Below, one piece after another: positions 63,830 to 64,000 of a stretch of 64,000 nucleotides of DNA. Every line of letters starts with the position of its first letter. Positions within the stretch are counted from its first letter, which is position 1. The stretch lies in the NCBI RefSeq assembly GCF_026239675.1, contig NZ_JAPIVQ010000008.1:1-64000 (forward strand). Reading direction: 5' to 3'. The position numbers and the translations under genes were made by a program. Origin of the DNA: Pedobacter sp. PLR. Lineage in GTDB: Bacteria; Bacteroidota; Bacteroidia; Sphingobacteriales; Sphingobacteriaceae. The notes below the pieces were generated by a model. It made no database searches and had not been told where the DNA came from. It was given only the letters and a program-made list of their open reading frames with translations.

Positions 63830-64000
63830 TTACAAAAAATTCCAGTCTTTCACCGGGGAGTCCTGATGTTCCTTTTTTACAATGGCTTGAAATTGCGCGA
63901 CCAGGTCCGGATGACTTGCTGCCAGATCTTTAGTTTCGCTTCTGTCAGTTTTCAAATGATAGATCTGCCAGGGGCTATCCCGATCTTTCCTCACATTGGT
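63830..64000 (-). CDS. Sulfatase C-terminal fragment (N-terminus outside window)
   Basis: 57 codons to a TAA at 63830-63832, open to the window edge. The sequence PWQIYHLKTDRSETKDLA followed by SHPDLVAQF and DWNFL matches the C-terminal tail of arylsulfatases (W-x-LY-x-L-x2-D-x-x-E-x-x-x-LA). The active-site Cys/Ser lies outside. Monitored only as a fragment. Confidence 0.75.
   Translation of the reverse strand, partial: TNVRKDRDSPWQIYHLKTDRSETKDLAASHPDLVAQFQAIVKKEHQDSPVKDWNFL

Noticed and set aside
1..64000. CRISPR arrays, tRNA/rRNA genes, insertion sequences and phage genes
   Set aside because: No repeat-spacer array, cloverleaf, transposase or integrase motif was recognised while reading both strands; a dedicated search could still find a small tRNA.

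Overview
The window looks like chromosomal DNA of a Bacteroidota bacterium, most likely of the Sphingobacteriaceae (Pedobacter-like). This rests on AT-rich DNA with few Shine-Dalgarno sequences, several promoters matching the Bacteroidota TTG/TTTG-N20-TAnnTTTG pattern, and lineage-typical families: FecR anti-sigma protein, DUF5686 barrel with a carboxypeptidase-like N-terminal domain, DUF4833, DUF4112, DUF1080, a multi-Ig surface protein and RND efflux with a lipoprotein adaptor. No rRNA, tRNA, CRISPR array, insertion sequence or phage gene was recognised. The family placement is inference.

Layout. 1-3620: 5' part of a giant secreted Ig-domain protein, running off the left edge. 4.4-11.2 kb: a likely minus-strand operon of two tandem PAP2 phosphatases followed by TolC-, adaptor- and RND-type efflux genes, divergent from an MscS channel. 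12.3-14.6 kb: FabF, hotdog thioesterase and a small membrane protein. 14.8-18.4 kb: regulators (GntR/UTRA, a receiver with Glu at the phospho-acceptor site, TetR flanked by identical 19-bp repeats) and small envelope proteins. 18.5-23.7 kb: DUF5686 barrel, EnvC-like factor with degenerate LytM site, GNAT. 23.8-26.4 kb: metNIQ methionine importer. 26.6-30.4 kb: phosphodiesterase, metallophosphoesterase, PAS protein, tandem universal stress protein. 30.6-34.4 kb: class Ib ribonucleotide reductase operon nrdHIEF. 35.3-43.7 kb: Ca2+/H+ antiporter, PAS histidine kinase, OmpA lipoprotein, phospholipase-A1-like barrel, third PAP2 protein, DegT-type enzyme. 43.8-47.5 kb: ArsR regulator plus Old-Yellow-Enzyme operon with two palindromic operators, an LCIB-type carbonic-anhydrase-like protein, DUF1080 protein and small lipoprotein. 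47.5-57.6 kb: an ECF sigma factor and a signalling island (two hybrid-free histidine kinases, two LuxR-type response regulators, a stand-alone CheB and a CheB-CheR-PAS fusion) with no chemoreceptor, CheA or CheW. 57.9-59.9 kb: PA2169-like helical protein, cold-shock protein, small HTH, DUF4112. 59.9-61.4 kb: a single protein joining ECF sigma region 2 to a FecR anti-sigma protein, with a 17-bp perfect palindrome upstream. The right end holds an M24 aminopeptidase, a PH-domain protein, a Cys-rich secreted protein and the C-terminus of a sulfatase.

Most of the window is envelope maintenance plus signal transduction. The best candidates for something undescribed are the sigma2-FecR fusion with its palindrome, the CheB/CheR-kinase island, the LCIB-like protein, the Glu-for-Asp receiver and the repeat-flanked tetR gene.
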